Source of the DNA: an uncultured Sphingomonadaceae bacterium
GTDB taxonomy: Bacteria; Pseudomonadota; Alphaproteobacteria; Sphingomonadales; Sphingomonadaceae
Assembly: GCA_947501695.1 (NCBI GenBank)
Contig: CANMWO010000001.1
Span: 1,116,001 to 1,180,000, forward strand
DNA: 64,000 bases
Direction of reading: 5' to 3'
In this document: piece after piece, positions 26,388 through 36,260 of the stretch
Layout of the letters: each line of letters begins with the position of its first letter
Numbering within the stretch: position 1 is the stretch's first letter
Notes under the pieces: model-generated
What the model saw: the letters and a program-made list of their open reading frames with translations, nothing else
The model's database searches: none
What the model was told of the DNA's origin: nothing
Position numbers and translations under genes: made by a program

Positions 26388-27386
26388 TCAGTCATCTTCC
26401 TCTTCACGACCAACCATCTCCAAAGCTCTCGCCTTCATTTGATTGAGCGCGCACCAATGCACAAGCGCATCTTCGCGCCCATGGGTTACCCATGTTTCTG
26501 AAGGAGAGACGTCTTTGATAGTTTGCGTCAATTCATCCCAATCCGCATGATCAGACATGATGAGCGGAAGTTCGACATTGCGTTGGCGAGCTCGTTGTCT
26601 GACGCGCATCCAGCCAGACGCCATAGCGGTGACCGGATCAGGCAGCCTTCTGCTCCAACGATCATTCAGCGCAGAGGGCGGCGCTAAAATAATTTGCCCG
26701 AGCATGGCTTCCTTTTCAGTATCCATAACAGGTCTGATATCGCCAAGATCAACACCTAGCTCCTGATAAAGATGACACATTTTTTCTAGGGCTCCATGTA
26801 GAAAGATCGGATCATCATATCCCGCCTTTCTAAGTTCACCGATGACCCGTTGCGCTTTGCCCAATGCGTAAGCGCCTACCAAAATGCAGCGATCGGAATT
26901 GGCTTCTTTTGCAGATAGTAATTTCTGGATTTCATCGGCCGTATCGGGATGTTTAAAAACCGGTAATCCGAACGTGGCCTCGGTTATGAAGATATCACAA
27001 GATATGACTTCAAAGGGGGCGCAGGTCGGGTCCGTCCTGCGTTTGTAATCGCCCGTAGCGACAACACGCTCACCTTGATACTCCATCAAAATTTGCGCCG
27101 AACCCAAAACATGTCCGGCAGAATGATAGCTGATTTTTACGCCGCCAAGTTCAAATCCATCTCCGTAAGGCACTGCACATCCAGAATTGGTACCATAACG
27201 CAAACCCATGATGGCGAGAGTTTCGGGAGTGGCCCAAACCTTTTCATGACCACCCCGTGCATGATCAGCATGTCCATGCGTAACCAATGCGCGAGATACT
27301 GCTCGAGAAGGATCTATCCAAGCATCGGCTGGTTTTATATAGATACCGTGCGGATGAGGTTCTATCCAATGGGCTGCGTTGGTCAT
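26388..27386 (-). CDS. Ligase-associated DNA exonuclease (metallo-beta-lactamase fold)
   Basis: 332 residues with the metal-binding motif HGHADH (37-42) and later metal ligands in SAGHVLGSA and TGDY. This MBL/beta-CASP-like family is repeatedly found beside LigB-type ligases and is annotated as the exonuclease of a ligase-associated DNA damage response set, which in other genomes also includes a Lhr-type DEXH helicase and a phosphoesterase. Those two partners are not in this window. It is the first gene of a two-gene unit with the ligase. Confidence 0.9.
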   Translation of the reverse strand: MTNAAHWIEPHPHGIYIKPADAWIDPSRAVSRALVTHGHADHARGGHEKVWATPETLAIMGLRYGTNSGCAVPYGDGFELGGVKISYHSAGHVLGSAQILMEYQGERVVATGDYKRRTDPTCAPFEVISCDIFITEATFGLPVFKHPDTADEIQKLLSAKEANSDRCILVGAYALGKAQRVIGELRKAGYDDPIFLHGALEKMCHLYQELGVDLGDIRPVMDTEKEAMLGQIILAPPSALNDRWSRRLPDPVTAMASGWMRVRQRARQRNVELPLIMSDHADWDELTQTIKDVSPSETWVTHGREDALVHWCALNQMKARALEMVGREEEDD

Positions 27387-27432
27387 GCCCGTCTATAACG
27401 TTGAATTTAGTATAATTTCCAGCGAAACGCGA

Positions 27433-28647
27433 TTAGGCCGCTAATTGCAATGCCATCCGGCTCCAGATTTCAACCAAAGCCTTGGTGAGATCAGCCATCA
27501 TTTCTTCGGTATGAACGGGGCCAGGAGTAAAGCGTAACCGCTCCAGACCACGGGGAACCGTGGGATAATTGATGGGTTGTACGTAGACCCCATATTCGGC
27601 CAACAAGATATCGCTTATCTTCTTCGCTTTAATCGGATCGCCAACGAGCAATGGTACGATATGGGTAGTCGAGCCCATGACAGGTAGTCCAGCGTTTGAG
27701 AACATATCTTTCAATGTCTGTGCCGCAGCTTGCTGACCTTCTCGCTCGGCATTTGACTGTTTCAGGTGCCGGACGCTTGCCAATGCCCCAGCAACAAGGA
27801 CCGGAGACAAGCTAGTGGTAAAGATAAAGCCAGGTGCGTAAGATCGGATAACATCGATAATTTTCTGATCGGCAGTAATGTAACCGCCCATAACGCCAAC
27901 GGCTTTCGCCAAAGTGCCTTCAATAATCGTGATACGGTCTGCTGCGCCATCGCGTTCTGAAATTCCGCCTCCATGTTCTCCATACATGCCAACAGCATGT
28001 ACTTCGTCACAATAGGTGAGGGCGTTATATTTATCAGCAAGATCGCAAATAGCATGCAGCGGAGCCACATCACCATCCATTGAGTAAATACTCTCGAAAG
28101 CAATCAATTTTGGAGCATCAGGGTCTGCAGCGGCGAGAAGTTCTTCGAGATGTTCGAGATCATTGTGCCGGAAAACACGTTTCTCGCAGCCGCTATTTTT
28201 TATGCCTGCAATCATAGAAGCGTGGTTCAATTCATCCGAAAAGATCATGCAGCCAGGCAATATCTTCGTCAGCGTAGACAATGTCGCTTCGTTTGAAACA
28301 TAACCCGATGTGAAAAGCAATGCGCCGGATTTTCCATGCAAATCGGCAAGTTCGCTTTCCAACTGAACATGATAGTGGGTATTGCCACCAATGTTTCGCG
28401 TCCCGCCAGAACCAGCCCCTACATCATGCAAAGCTTCTTCCATTGCGGCGATTACATCAGGATGCTGACCCATCGCGAGATAGTCATTGGAACACCAGAC
28501 CGTTACCGGCTTTGGTCCGTTATGATGTGCGAAACAGCGGGCATTGGGAAAGGTTCCCTTGTTCCGCAATATATCGATAAAAACGCGGTAGCGGCCTTCG
28601 CTATGAAGACGGTCAATCGCTTGAGAAAAAACCTTATCGTAGTCCAC
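27433..28647 (-). CDS. hemA: 5-aminolevulinate synthase
   Basis: Condenses glycine and succinyl-CoA to 5-aminolevulinate, the first step of haem and corrin synthesis in alphaproteobacteria. 404 residues, fold type I PLP enzyme, with [10 protein letters not shown] near residue 79, [10 protein letters not shown], and the PLP lysine in [13 protein letters not shown] near residue 247. Succinyl-CoA is also the end product of the methylmalonyl-CoA genes of this window. A 109-base gap upstream carries its own promoter region; I found no clear FNR-type box in it. Confidence 0.96.
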   Translation of the reverse strand: MDYDKVFSQAIDRLHSEGRYRVFIDILRNKGTFPNARCFAHHNGPKPVTVWCSNDYLAMGQHPDVIAAMEEALHDVGAGSGGTRNIGGNTHYHVQLESELADLHGKSGALLFTSGYVSNEATLSTLTKILPGCMIFSDELNHASMIAGIKNSGCEKRVFRHNDLEHLEELLAAADPDAPKLIAFESIYSMDGDVAPLHAICDLADKYNALTYCDEVHAVGMYGEHGGGISERDGAADRITIIEGTLAKAVGVMGGYITADQKIIDVIRSYAPGFIFTTSLSPVLVAGALASVRHLKQSNAEREGQQAAAQTLKDMFSNAGLPVMGSTTHIVPLLVGDPIKAKKISDILLAEYGVYVQPINYPTVPRGLERLRFTPGPVHTEEMMADLTKALVEIWSRMALQLAA

Positions 28648-28756
28648 TTTACACCATTCCCTGTGTCAATCTCTCACCAAGCGATCCCTTTAGAATGGCC
28701 ACTAACGACCTTTTTCCGGAAATTCCAGCGCGAACCATTCGCAATAAGCCATTATG

Positions 28757-29569
28757 CTATAACGCCTCCCAATTGGTTAGGCCAAATTCTTTCAGGGTCG
28801 AGTGATAAGGAGAGAGCTGATCAAGCGCTCCAGTTGTAACAAAAAGACCGGATTCAGGCGTTTCTGGCCACATTATGTCACTTGTAAGATCTACAATCCG
28901 TCTGGCAATCCCTTGCGATCCATCAATAAATTGAATGTCTCTCACAAAAGATTTTTGCAACTCCTCTTGCACCAAAGGAAAATGCGTGCAGGCTAAAATT
29001 ACAGTGTCAATCTCTTCGCCATGCTTTTGTTCTGACAGTCCAGCCACCGCCGCATCGATGATTTCGGGATCAGGTTTCTCACCGCGCAACTTGCTTTCAG
29101 CGGCATGGACAAGGTCGGGAGCACCAAAGCGCAGCAATTTTTTATCTGCGGCAAATTCGGAAGACAATCGGTCCACATAAGGTTGTCTAATGGTAGCTCG
29201 TGTACCTAGGAGGCCAATAACGCCCGTTTTTGTAATCAGGCTTGCGGGTTTTACAGCCGGTACAGTTCCGACAACAGGTATGTCCAATACTGATCGGACT
29301 ACATCTAAGGCGATCGTCGAAGCTGTATTACATGCGATGGTGACTAATTGTGGTTTGAAGCGTTCGACAAGACGCCCCAACAACAGAGGAATTCGAGTGG
29401 ATAGCTCTTCTTCAGATTTCATACCATAAGGCATGCCGGCATAGTCAGCTGCATAAATAACAGGTGCAGTCGGAAGCAATTTCTGCGCCTCCCTTAAGAT
29501 AGAAAGCCCCCCCATACCGGTATCGAAGAACAATAGGGGGGCAGTTGTTTTTAATGTTTCGACTGTCAT
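28757..29569 (-). CDS. murI: Glutamate racemase
   Basis: Supplies D-glutamate for peptidoglycan. 270 residues with the two catalytic cysteines in TIACNTAST and ILACTHFPL, and the N-terminal FFDTGMGGLSIL motif, in which the first conserved aspartate of the family is seen as DTG. Full family length. It is divergent from plsY; the start at 29569 keeps the N-terminal beta strand intact. Confidence 0.95.
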   Translation of the reverse strand: MTVETLKTTAPLLFFDTGMGGLSILREAQKLLPTAPVIYAADYAGMPYGMKSEEELSTRIPLLLGRLVERFKPQLVTIACNTASTIALDVVRSVLDIPVVGTVPAVKPASLITKTGVIGLLGTRATIRQPYVDRLSSEFAADKKLLRFGAPDLVHAAESKLRGEKPDPEIIDAAVAGLSEQKHGEEIDTVILACTHFPLVQEELQKSFVRDIQFIDGSQGIARRIVDLTSDIMWPETPESGLFVTTGALDQLSPYHSTLKEFGLTNWEAL

Positions 29570-29717
29570 CGCTGCCCCTTAAACATAGTTAATTCAAGAC
29601 ATCAACTGCCTCGACTGATCCTACAACTGGTTGATCTTACCTGTTTTTACAACGCAAAAGCCTTGCCCAAATGCTTTCTTGCGGATAGCTCCCAGAAATC
29701 AAAGGGGATTTGGTAAT

Positions 29718-30311
29718 ATGCAATCCATGTGGATTGAACCAATTTTAACTGTTTTTCTAGGCTATATGCTAGGATCAATACCCTTTGGCTTATTACTAAC
29801 ACGGTTAACGGGCGGTGGTGACCTTAGGGAAATAGGGTCTGGGAATATTGGGGCTACCAATGTTTTGCGGACTGGCAATAAGGCGATTGCGGCGCTGACG
29901 TTATTATTGGATGTTGGCAAAGGTGCCGCGGCGGTAGTTATTGCTTCGAATTTCGATAGCGGATTTGGCGTGTTGGCTGGAATGGGCGCATTTTTGGGGC
30001 ATCTTTATCCGGTTTGGCTTAAGTTCAAAGGCGGCAAAGGGGTTGCTACTTTGCTCGGTATTGTTGCCGCCTTGGCCCCTATATTGGGCATAGTGTTTGC
30101 AGTCACATGGCTGGCTGGCTTATTAATATTACGATATTCATCAGTTAGCGGCATGCTTGCATCTATTTCTGTACCAATCACGGCAGTTATAGTTGGTCAA
30201 TATTCTTGGGTACCTATGTTTATTGGTTTTGCTTTGCTTGTAATCTGGAAACATCGCGCTAATGTTGAGCGACTTATGGCAGGCGAAGAGCCCAAAGTCG
30301 GAGCCTCCTGA
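29718..30311 (+). CDS. plsY: Acyl-phosphate:glycerol-3-phosphate acyltransferase
   Basis: Integral membrane enzyme that acylates glycerol 3-phosphate with acyl phosphate in phospholipid synthesis. About 197 residues with five or more hydrophobic segments and the three PlsY motifs: GSGNIGATN, KFKGGKGVAT and a late WKHRANVERL. The start at 29718 (MQSMWIEP) is chosen because AAAGGGG at 29701-29707 is well placed before it; the frame is open further upstream but without signal. It is followed after 29 bases by dprA. Confidence 0.95.
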   Translation: MQSMWIEPILTVFLGYMLGSIPFGLLLTRLTGGGDLREIGSGNIGATNVLRTGNKAIAALTLLLDVGKGAAAVVIASNFDSGFGVLAGMGAFLGHLYPVWLKFKGGKGVATLLGIVAALAPILGIVFAVTWLAGLLILRYSSVSGMLASISVPITAVIVGQYSWVPMFIGFALLVIWKHRANVERLMAGEEPKVGAS

Positions 30312-30340
30312 TTCCCCCTATCCGTTAAACGGTACGCAGC

Positions 30341-31453
30341 ATGAAAGACAATTTTGATCGGCTTCGGCTGATTCGATCCGCTAATATCGGCCCGGTAAGC
30401 TATGTTCAGCTTATCCGTCGCTATGGCTCAGCAGCCAAAGCGCTGGAGATGCTTCCAGAGTTGGCCGCCAAGGGCGGAGGCAGGATACCGCGCCTATCAG
30501 ACAAAGACGCTATTGCCCGGGAAATGGCCCACACCCAAAAGCTCGGCGCGCACTATATTTTTCTCGGCGATCCCGATTACCCCTATCTGCTAGCAGAACT
30601 CAGCAACGCACCGCCGGCCCTAATCTACCGCGGTAATTTGTCATTGCTCAGCCACCCGACGGTTGCCATTGTTGGCGCCCGCAACGCCTCTGCGGCCGCT
30701 TGCCGGTTCGCAAGGAACCTCGCCAACAGCCTGATGACGCAGGGAATATCGGTTGTTTCCGGTCTGGCAAGAGGCATAGATACCGCCGTGCATCAGGGAT
30801 CGGTCAACAAATCTGCCATCGCGGTTATCGCTGGCGGAATAGACATAAACTATCCTCCTGAGAACGAAAACCTCCAGAACCAGATAGCGTGCGATGGCCT
30901 GTTATTGGCCGAACAACCGCCCGGAACTGAACCAAAAGCCCGCCATTTCCCCTATCGCAACCGCATAATCGCCGGTCTTGCTCAAGGTACAGTGGTCATA
31001 GAGGCCGCCCCCAAATCAGGGTCACTGATTACCGCACGTCTGGCAGCAGAGGCTGGACGCCAAGTCATGGCCGTACCGGGTTCCCCGCTTGATCCCCGTT
31101 CCCGAGGCTGCAACGGCTTGATCCGCGAGGGCGCGACCTTGATCCAGTCGGCCGACGATGTTCTAGAACTCATCCGTCACTTTGATGACCGCGCCGCTGG
31201 CGCGAACATTCCCGATGACCTGTTTGAAACACAAGATGATCAAAATAAACTGCGGGAAACACCTACGGAAGAGATTGATGACGCCATTCGCCAATCTTTA
31301 ATCGACTTGCTGAGCATGACGCCGGTATCAGTTGATGAGCTGATCCGGCAATCCCGCCTGTCCGCTGCATCAGTGCAAATGATCCTGCTGGAACTGGAAC
31401 TTGCAGGTCGATTGACACGCCACGCCGGAGCCCGCGTAAGTTTGCCCAGTTGA
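30341..31453 (+). CDS. dprA: DNA-processing protein DprA
   Basis: Binds incoming single-stranded DNA and loads RecA in natural transformation; also present in organisms not known to be competent. 370 residues: an N-terminal SAM-like helical part, the Rossmann-like core (GARNASAAACRFA near 110-122, SGLARGIDTAVH, GGIDINYPPEN) and a C-terminal winged-helix domain after about residue 305 (DLLSMTPVSVDELIRQS). A putative partner competence gene is not in the window. It is followed by topA, a common order in Proteobacteria. Confidence 0.95.
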   Translation: MKDNFDRLRLIRSANIGPVSYVQLIRRYGSAAKALEMLPELAAKGGGRIPRLSDKDAIAREMAHTQKLGAHYIFLGDPDYPYLLAELSNAPPALIYRGNLSLLSHPTVAIVGARNASAAACRFARNLANSLMTQGISVVSGLARGIDTAVHQGSVNKSAIAVIAGGIDINYPPENENLQNQIACDGLLLAEQPPGTEPKARHFPYRNRIIAGLAQGTVVIEAAPKSGSLITARLAAEAGRQVMAVPGSPLDPRSRGCNGLIREGATLIQSADDVLELIRHFDDRAAGANIPDDLFETQDDQNKLRETPTEEIDDAIRQSLIDLLSMTPVSVDELIRQSRLSAASVQMILLELELAGRLTRHAGARVSLPS

Positions 31454-31564
31454 AATCCTATAAAATTAAGCTAAACGGCAATTTCGTTTATCAAGTGCTT
31501 GACGAACGTCCAATCTGTGTTCCAGCCTCGCGTGTGTACGTGAGACAAATGAAAATCGGAAATT

Positions 31565-34141
31565 ATGCAATTAGTAATCGTTGAGTCACCCGCCAAAGCG
31601 AAAACAATCGAAAATTATCTGGGATCAGATTTCAAGGTGCTGGCCTCTTACGGCCATATCCGTGATCTCCCGCCCAAAGATGGTTCGGTTGATCCTGACG
31701 ATGGCTTTGCCATGCTGTGGCAGCCCTATGCGGACAAGACTAAGCAATTGAAGGCGATTACGGACCTTTCGAAAAAAGCCACGCGCCTCATACTCGCGAC
31801 CGACCCTGACCGGGAAGGGGAAGCCATTAGCTGGCATGTGCAGGAAGTTTTGCGCAAAAAGAAAGCGCTGCCTGAAAAAGTGGACCGGGTAACCTTTAAC
31901 GCAATTACCAAGTCAGCCGTCACCGAAGCAATGGCTAGCCCGCGCGCTTTGGATGACGATTTGATTGATGCCTATCGTGCGCGGCGTGCACTGGATTATC
32001 TGGTGGGCTTCACGCTTTCACCTGTATTGTGGCGCAAGCTACCCGGTGCGAAATCCGCTGGCCGTGTCCAATCTGTGTCTTTGCGCTTGATTGTTGAGCG
32101 TGAACGTGAAATCGAAGCGTTTAACCCGGAAGAATATTGGTCCATCGCAGCGCAGATGGAGCAGGGCGGACAAGCGTTTCAAGCCCGTATGACTATCCAT
32201 CAGGGCAAAAAACTGGGCAAGATGGACTTATCCAATGAAGCGGAGGCCATGGCGGCTAAAACAGCGGTGGAAAACGGCTTGTTCACCATTGAAACGGTCG
32301 AAACAAAACCGCTTACCCGCAATCCTCCACCGCCTTTTACAACCTCTACATTGCAGCAGGAAGCAGCCCGTAAACTCGGCTATTCAGCCAGTCACACCAT
32401 GCGTATCGCGCAGCAACTTTATGAAGATGGCGGCATTACTTACATGCGTACTGACGGCGTTCAGATGGATGGCAGTGCCATTTCCGCTGCGCGCAAGGCG
32501 ATTTCCGATCGTTATGACGCGAGCTATGTGCCGGACAGCCCGCGCATCTATAAATCCAAAGCCAAAAATGCGCAGGAGGCTCATGAAGCCATCCGCCCGA
32601 CCAGCTTTACCCGTGACACCATGGGTAGCGGTGATCATGCCAAGCTCTACAGCCTGATCCTGAAACGCGCCATGGCCAGCCAAATGGCAGCGGCACGTTT
32701 GGAACGCACCACCGTCGAAATGCTTGATGGTACGGGCCAAACCGGCCTGCGCGCCACCGGCCAGGTCGTCAAATTCCCCGGATTTATGGCGCTTTATGAA
32801 GAAGGGCGCGACGACAGCAAAGACGAAAATGGCGGTTTGCTGCCCGCCATGGCGAAGGGCGATAGCCCGGCGAAGAAATCTGTCGAAGCCAACCAGCATT
32901 TCACGCAACCGCCACCACGTTATAGTGAAGCTAGCTTGGTCAAGAAAATGGAAGAACTCGGCATTGGCCGGCCTTCGACTTATGCCTCGATCATCAAAAC
33001 GCTCAAAGACCGCGCCTATGTCCGTACCGAAGGAAATCGTTTCTTTGCAGAGGATAGCGGCCGTCTTTTAACAAGCTTTCTAGAACGGTTTTTCGAACGC
33101 TATGTCGCTTATGAATATACGGCAGGTCTCGAAGAAGAGCTGGATGATGTCAGCGGCGGCCGTGCGGAATGGCAGAAAATCCTTGAAGCCTTCTGGCATG
33201 ATTTCAAGCCTAAGACCGCTGAAGTCATGGAAAAACTGCCATCAGAAGTAACAGCAGAGCTCGACAAATTTCTGGCCCCCTACTTATTCCCTGAAAATGA
33301 AGACGGCAGCGATCCGCGGCTGTGTCCGCGTTGTAACGAAGGCAAGCTGGCCCTACGCGGCGGCCGTTTTGGTGCCTTTGTCGCTTGTTCCAATTATCCC
33401 GAGTGCAAGTTTACCCGACGCTTTGGTCAAGGTGGTGGCGCCAATGCCGATGCGGACGAAGGTCCAGAAGATTTGGGTATAGATCCGGATACGGACGAAA
33501 AAGTTTCGAAAATGATTGGGCGCTTTGGTCCCTATGTCCAGCGTGGCGAGGGTAAGGAAGCCAAGCGGTCTTCCATCCCGAAAGATGTGCCCGCAGAAGA
33601 TTTTGGTTTGGAATGGGCGTTGAAATTGCTCTCCCTCCCACGCGAAGTGGGAAAACACCCGGAATCCGGTAAAGAAGTAAACGCGCAAATCGGTCGTTAT
33701 GGTCCTTATCTGAGCCATGACGGCAAATCTGCGCGTCTTGAAAACACCATGGAAGTGTTTGAGATCGGCATGAACGCAGCCGTCGCGAAACTCGCCGATG
33801 CCGCAAAAAATGGTAAAGGTGGCCGCAGGGGCGCTGAACCGTTGAAGATCATGGGCAAACACCCGCGCACCGAGGAAGAAATCAAGCTGATGGATGGCCG
33901 CTACGGGCCCTATGTCACCGATGGCACGACCAACGCATCCCTGCCGAAGACGTTGGACAAGGATCAACTCACATTGGAAGAAGCGGCGCAGTTGATTGAT
34001 GATCGTGCGGCCAAAGGTCCGGCGAAGAAACGGAAAAAGAAGGCGGCGCCAAAGAAGAAGGCTGCAGCTAAGAAAAAGCCGGCGGCAAAGAAGAAACCTG
34101 TGGCCAAAAAGAAGGCGCCTGCGAAGGCTAAGGCCGAGTAG
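31565..34141 (+). CDS. topA: DNA topoisomerase I
   Basis: Type IA topoisomerase that relaxes negative supercoils. 858 residues: TOPRIM domain at the N-terminus (VESPAKAKTIENYLG, DPDREGE), the catalytic tyrosine Y293 in GGITYMRTDG, one zinc-finger-like repeat near residue 588 (CPRCNEGK ... CSNYPEC), then three glycine-rich repeats of the type GRFGPYV / GRYGPYL / GRYGPYV, and a C-terminal tail of about 38 residues made of Lys, Ala and Pro. The tail resembles histone H1-like extensions found in some alphaproteobacterial enzymes. A 111-base leader precedes the gene. Confidence 0.97.
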   Translation: MQLVIVESPAKAKTIENYLGSDFKVLASYGHIRDLPPKDGSVDPDDGFAMLWQPYADKTKQLKAITDLSKKATRLILATDPDREGEAISWHVQEVLRKKKALPEKVDRVTFNAITKSAVTEAMASPRALDDDLIDAYRARRALDYLVGFTLSPVLWRKLPGAKSAGRVQSVSLRLIVEREREIEAFNPEEYWSIAAQMEQGGQAFQARMTIHQGKKLGKMDLSNEAEAMAAKTAVENGLFTIETVETKPLTRNPPPPFTTSTLQQEAARKLGYSASHTMRIAQQLYEDGGITYMRTDGVQMDGSAISAARKAISDRYDASYVPDSPRIYKSKAKNAQEAHEAIRPTSFTRDTMGSGDHAKLYSLILKRAMASQMAAARLERTTVEMLDGTGQTGLRATGQVVKFPGFMALYEEGRDDSKDENGGLLPAMAKGDSPAKKSVEANQHFTQPPPRYSEASLVKKMEELGIGRPSTYASIIKTLKDRAYVRTEGNRFFAEDSGRLLTSFLERFFERYVAYEYTAGLEEELDDVSGGRAEWQKILEAFWHDFKPKTAEVMEKLPSEVTAELDKFLAPYLFPENEDGSDPRLCPRCNEGKLALRGGRFGAFVACSNYPECKFTRRFGQGGGANADADEGPEDLGIDPDTDEKVSKMIGRFGPYVQRGEGKEAKRSSIPKDVPAEDFGLEWALKLLSLPREVGKHPESGKEVNAQIGRYGPYLSHDGKSARLENTMEVFEIGMNAAVAKLADAAKNGKGGRRGAEPLKIMGKHPRTEEEIKLMDGRYGPYVTDGTTNASLPKTLDKDQLTLEEAAQLIDDRAAKGPAKKRKKKAAPKKKAAAKKKPAAKKKPVAKKKAPAKAKAE

Positions 34142-34190
34142 GTTTTTCTCTCCCTATGCACTTGAAGCGTCTTAATAACTGCTGAGCTAG

Positions 34191-34212
34191 TGTCCGCTTT
34201 GGATACAAAAGC
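34191..34212 (+). repeat. Direct repeat, left copy, downstream of the acyltransferase gene
   Basis: TGTCCGCTTT at 34191-34200 followed by GGATA and AAAGC. A matching copy in the same orientation is at 36217-36237, on the other side of the acyltransferase gene. Ten bases are identical without a gap and most of the next ten match with small indels. Confidence 0.5.
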
Positions 34213-34266
34213 TGGCGCAGCAATTTGCGATCGATGGATCACTTATGCTTAGATTGTTTTTCAGCT

Positions 34267-36141
34267 CTATTGGCGTTGTTGGAAAATTTGTTCAGCGATC
34301 ATAGTAGCCCCAGCGACCGAAATATGATTTTGATCAAAATAGAGTGATTGCCCCTGCAAAATGGCGAAACAGGATTGGTGATCGCAAAAAAGATCGCTTG
34401 GATTGACTACTTTAACCTCTTTGGGGATATCTCTCAGATTGTAGGTCACAAACTTATGCTGCTGTTTCCACCTTGCTGAAGAAACACCTTCAACATTAGC
34501 ATTTCTATTTTCCGGCACCAATCTAATCAATTGGTTGACGTCCGTACGCAACGCGGGGGCTTGCAAAACAAGATAAACATTTTTGCCACCGTCAACCAAG
34601 GCTTTTAGAACCTTAATATACGATTCCCAAGCGATATCCCTCTCTCTTCCGGTTGGGATATTGGACATTTTATAAGTTACAACGACGTTTTTCAGTTCGC
34701 TGGTTTCGAGGATGTATCGGATAGAATCTTTGGTCCATCGCGTGCAAAGATCATCACTATTCTTCTTTGCATAAGCAGGATTACAGCCTGAGCGTGACAA
34801 ATGCCTAAGTCCTATATTGGATGGCTTAAGGGTTTCTGCCAGAGCATAAGCCAGCTCCACAGCGTGAGAATCTCCAAATACTACCCAGCTTATCTTGCCT
34901 TCGTGGTAGATACAGGACTTTGAGGGCGCCACATATTCCCACATTTCGACATGGCAATCTTCACGCAGCGGGCTGGCAATTGCCGTTTCGGTACTCAGTT
35001 TTTGCATCCCGGTATATCGATTGGGATACCCTTGGGATATTGAGCCGACGAGACCAAAGCCCAGAAAAATGGCGGATCCAAGAGCTGCTAAGCCAAAAAT
35101 TGCTTTGCGATCAAAAGTCTTTTTATTTCGGAACGGCGCTTCAACAAACCGCCAGCTAAGATAGGCGAGCAGGAAAGCTGTGATACATAAAAACAAGATC
35201 AACGCTAGCGAAAGATCAGTCGCGTTCCGATATCTTGCAAATGCCAATAGCGGTTGATGCCATAAATATGCGCTATAGCTTATCAAACCAATCCCTACGA
35301 AAAGCCTATTGCTCAATAACCGTCCCGCGAATGTGCCTTGTGCGGTAAAAATAATGATCAAAAAGGTGCCGAGAGTAGGTGCCAGCGTATAAAGGCTTGG
35401 AAAGGGTGTTGTTTCGTCAAATAACAATATCGAACCTGCAATAAGTATGAGGCCAATTACACCAAGCAACTCGTTGGCTAACTTTGGAATAGAAACGACC
35501 AAACCACGATTGAAATAGAAGGCTGCAAATGCGCCCATCATCAGTTCCCACACGCGCGTTGGCGGTAAGTAAAATGCTGCTGATGCAGACATTAAGCTGT
35601 CGGATGCTTGTGCTATCGTTAGGCTGACCACAAAAATCAGACCGAGCAGGCCAAGAATGATCCGTTTTCCAAATCGCCACGCGACAATAAGAAGCAATGG
35701 AAACGCAATATAATATTGCTCTTCCACAGCAAGGCTCCAAGTGTGGAGTAAAGGTTTAAGCTCTGCTGTAGTGTCGAAATATCCGCTTTCCCGCCAGAAT
35801 AATATATTGGATGAAAAGCCAATGGTGGCGGCCACGCTTTCTCCAAAAGCGGCCATATCGCGGGGGGTAAGCCATATCCAAGCAAAGGGAATACAGACGG
35901 CTAACACAAGAAATAACGCTGGTAATATCCGGCGTGCACGCCGTTCATAAAAATTCAGAAGACTAAACGACCCTTTGTCCATCTCGGACAATATTATAGA
36001 GGTTATCAAATAGCCGCTTATGACAAAGAATATGTCTACTCCAACATAGCCGCCACTAAAGACAGAGAAGCCTGCATGGAACAAAACAACCGGGACGACT
36101 GCAAATGCGCGCAAGCCATCAATTTCAGCACGATACTCCAA
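34267..36141 (-). CDS. O-acyltransferase: AT3 membrane domain fused to SGNH domain
   Basis: 624 residues. The N-terminal part (about 1-370) is an acyltransferase-3 domain with ten or so membrane spans, starting with YRAEIDGLRAFAV and containing the FFVISGYLIT motif. The C-terminal part (about 390-624) is a periplasmic SGNH hydrolase-like domain with GDSHA and the late DQNHIS motif. Such fusions (OafA/OafB type) acetylate O-antigen, peptidoglycan or exopolysaccharide. The frame opens at a TTG with a GGGAT ribosome site 7 bases upstream. It lies alone between topA and era and is flanked by short direct repeats, and it looks richer in AT than its neighbours, which would fit acquisition. Confidence 0.92.
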   Translation of the reverse strand: MEYRAEIDGLRAFAVVPVVLFHAGFSVFSGGYVGVDIFFVISGYLITSIILSEMDKGSFSLLNFYERRARRILPALFLVLAVCIPFAWIWLTPRDMAAFGESVAATIGFSSNILFWRESGYFDTTAELKPLLHTWSLAVEEQYYIAFPLLLIVAWRFGKRIILGLLGLIFVVSLTIAQASDSLMSASAAFYLPPTRVWELMMGAFAAFYFNRGLVVSIPKLANELLGVIGLILIAGSILLFDETTPFPSLYTLAPTLGTFLIIIFTAQGTFAGRLLSNRLFVGIGLISYSAYLWHQPLLAFARYRNATDLSLALILFLCITAFLLAYLSWRFVEAPFRNKKTFDRKAIFGLAALGSAIFLGFGLVGSISQGYPNRYTGMQKLSTETAIASPLREDCHVEMWEYVAPSKSCIYHEGKISWVVFGDSHAVELAYALAETLKPSNIGLRHLSRSGCNPAYAKKNSDDLCTRWTKDSIRYILETSELKNVVVTYKMSNIPTGRERDIAWESYIKVLKALVDGGKNVYLVLQAPALRTDVNQLIRLVPENRNANVEGVSSARWKQQHKFVTYNLRDIPKEVKVVNPSDLFCDHQSCFAILQGQSLYFDQNHISVAGATMIAEQIFQQRQ

Positions 36142-36216
36142 GTAGTTATCCCTGTTGACCTGCCAAAAATTCTAATGCATCTCGGGTAGATTATAAACAA
36201 TTAGTACGCAACCCAA

Positions 36217-36237
36217 TGTCCGCTTTCGGGATAAAGC
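36217..36237 (+). repeat. Direct repeat, right copy, upstream of the acyltransferase gene
   Basis: TGTCCGCTTT at 36217-36226 followed by CGGGATAAAGC. Partner of the copy at 34191-34212. The two copies bracket the acyltransferase gene. Confidence 0.5.
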
Positions 36238-36260
36238 AGCCATAAGCGTAACCGCCGCGC

